From contig URMR01000038.1 in NCBI GenBank assembly GCA_900548935.1, positions 1 to 13,111 of the forward strand: DNA of 13,111 nucleotides, read 5' to 3'. This DNA comes from an uncultured Collinsella sp. Its GTDB lineage: Bacteria; Actinomycetota; Coriobacteriia; Coriobacteriales; Coriobacteriaceae. Shown here one piece after another: positions 12,361 through 13,111 of the stretch (position 1 is its first letter; each line of letters begins with the position of its first letter). The notes below the pieces were generated by a model. That model worked only from the letters and a program-made list of their open reading frames with translations, was not told the DNA's origin and did no database searches. A program made the position numbers and the translations under genes.

Positions 12361-13111
12361 GTGTACGATCGACGACTCGAGGCCATATCGGCCGCCGCGG
12401 AGCTGGGAAGCTTCTCGCGTGCGGCGGCAAAATTGCGCGTGTCGACCCCGGCACTCGTCAAGCAGGTGTCGGGCTTCGAGGCCGAGTTCGGCATCACGCT
12501 GTTCGAACGCTCGCACTCGGGCGTCAAGGTGACGCCGGCCGGCGCACTGCTGGTGGACGACGCGCGCTCGATCATGCGCCAGTCCGAGGATGCGTTGCGA
12601 CGCGCCCGACGCGCGGCGGGTGATGGCGGTGCCGTGCGCCTGGGCGTGTCGATGATGTGCCCGGGGCGCCAGACGCTTTCGATGTGGACGGGTGTGCACG
12701 AGCTGGAGCCATCGCTGCGATTTGAGATCGTGCCGGTAAGCGACCTCTACGACGAGCGCGAATCCGTCATGCGCAGCCTTGGTCGCGAGGTGGATGTAGT
12801 GCAGTCGAGTTTTTCGACCCCGCGCTGGGGCGACACCTGTCAAAAGCTCCGCATCGTCAACGTGCCGTTTTATATCGACCTGCCGCGCACGAGTCCGCTG
12901 GCGCGCAAGAATCGCATTACGGTCGCCGACTTGGAGGGTATGCGTCTGCGCGTACTCCGTCACGGCAACGATGCCATGGACAGCCTGCGCATTGACCTTT
13001 TGGCTGACGGTGGCGTGGACGTGATCGACGTGGATAGCTTCGACTTTGCGCTCTTTAACGAGGCGGAGGAAAAGGGCGATGCGGTGCTCACCTGCGGAGC
13101 GTGGTCGGGGG
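12361..13111 (+). CDS. LysR-family transcriptional regulator, N-terminal part (runs off right edge)
   Basis: The first 250 codons of a LysR-type regulator; the family is about 300 residues, so about 50 are missing. The N-terminal winged helix-turn-helix (about 3-60) shows LEAISAAAELGSFSRAAAKL (6-25), then STPALVKQV, FEAEFGITLFERS and VTPAGALLVDDA, the canonical LysR pattern. The effector domain (about 90 on) begins GAVRLGVSMMCPGRQT and continues to the edge. I chose GTG at 12361 because AGGAG lies 6 nt upstream and it begins directly at the helix-turn-helix. An in-frame ATG at 12328 would add 11 residues and has no ribosome site. It is divergent from the SDR-MFS-Gfo operon, the typical arrangement in which the LysR protein activates the neighbouring operon on binding its substrate and represses itself. 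The effector is unknown. Confidence 0.92.
   Translation, partial: MYDRRLEAISAAAELGSFSRAAAKLRVSTPALVKQVSGFEAEFGITLFERSHSGVKVTPAGALLVDDARSIMRQSEDALRRARRAAGDGGAVRLGVSMMCPGRQTLSMWTGVHELEPSLRFEIVPVSDLYDERESVMRSLGREVDVVQSSFSTPRWGDTCQKLRIVNVPFYIDLPRTSPLARKNRITVADLEGMRLRVLRHGNDAMDSLRIDLLADGGVDVIDVDSFDFALFNEAEEKGDAVLTCGAWSG

Overview
The window looks like chromosomal DNA of a high-GC gut actinobacterium of the Coriobacteriia, most likely Collinsella or a close relative. This rests on GC-rich codon usage, strong AGGAGG-type ribosome sites, compact divergent and convergent gene pairs and hairpin-rich intergenic DNA. It is a judgement from sequence style and gene content; no database was searched. I see no rRNA, tRNA, CRISPR array, insertion sequence or phage gene.

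Left part (1-2524): the N-terminal 261 codons of an RlmK/RlmL-type 23S rRNA methyltransferase run off the left edge on the minus strand. A Cof-type HAD phosphatase diverges from it across a 75-bp gap. The phosphatase converges on a DeoR-family repressor gene, with one long perfect hairpin terminator between them.

Sugar-uptake locus (1733-5948): the DeoR gene is divergent from an operon of transaldolase, PTS EIIA, EIIB and a UlaA/SgaT-type EIIC. Its 348-bp control region is rich in TTTCGAT words, and the operon ends at a textbook terminator. The layout suggests a DeoR-controlled PTS that imports and phosphorylates a sugar whose breakdown enters the pentose-phosphate or fructose-6-phosphate pool through the transaldolase. 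No ascorbate-pathway enzyme (UlaD, E, F or G) is present, so the substrate is unknown.

Middle (5949-8813): a 300-bp AT-richer convergent gap with small hairpins, then the housekeeping RNA-binding protein gene tex (minus). Next comes a 410-bp gene-free stretch holding a symmetrical 164-bp imperfect palindrome and the terminator of the next operon.

Right part (8814-13111): a minus-strand operon of an SDR dehydrogenase, an OxlT-like MFS carrier and a Gfo/Idh/MocA dehydrogenase, divergent from a LysR-type regulator that runs off the right edge. Their shared 233-bp control region contains four separate dyads. The inferred role is LysR-controlled import and two-step oxidation or reduction of a polyol, cyclitol or small hydroxy-acid. 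The substrate cannot be read from the sequence.

The least explained material is non-coding: the 8484-8647 palindrome and its possible relative near 6020, the perfect 13-bp-arm hairpin inside the SDR operon (9885-9915), hairpins in every operon gap longer than 60 bp, and the layered dyads upstream of the LysR gene. I found no clear new defence or biosynthetic system.
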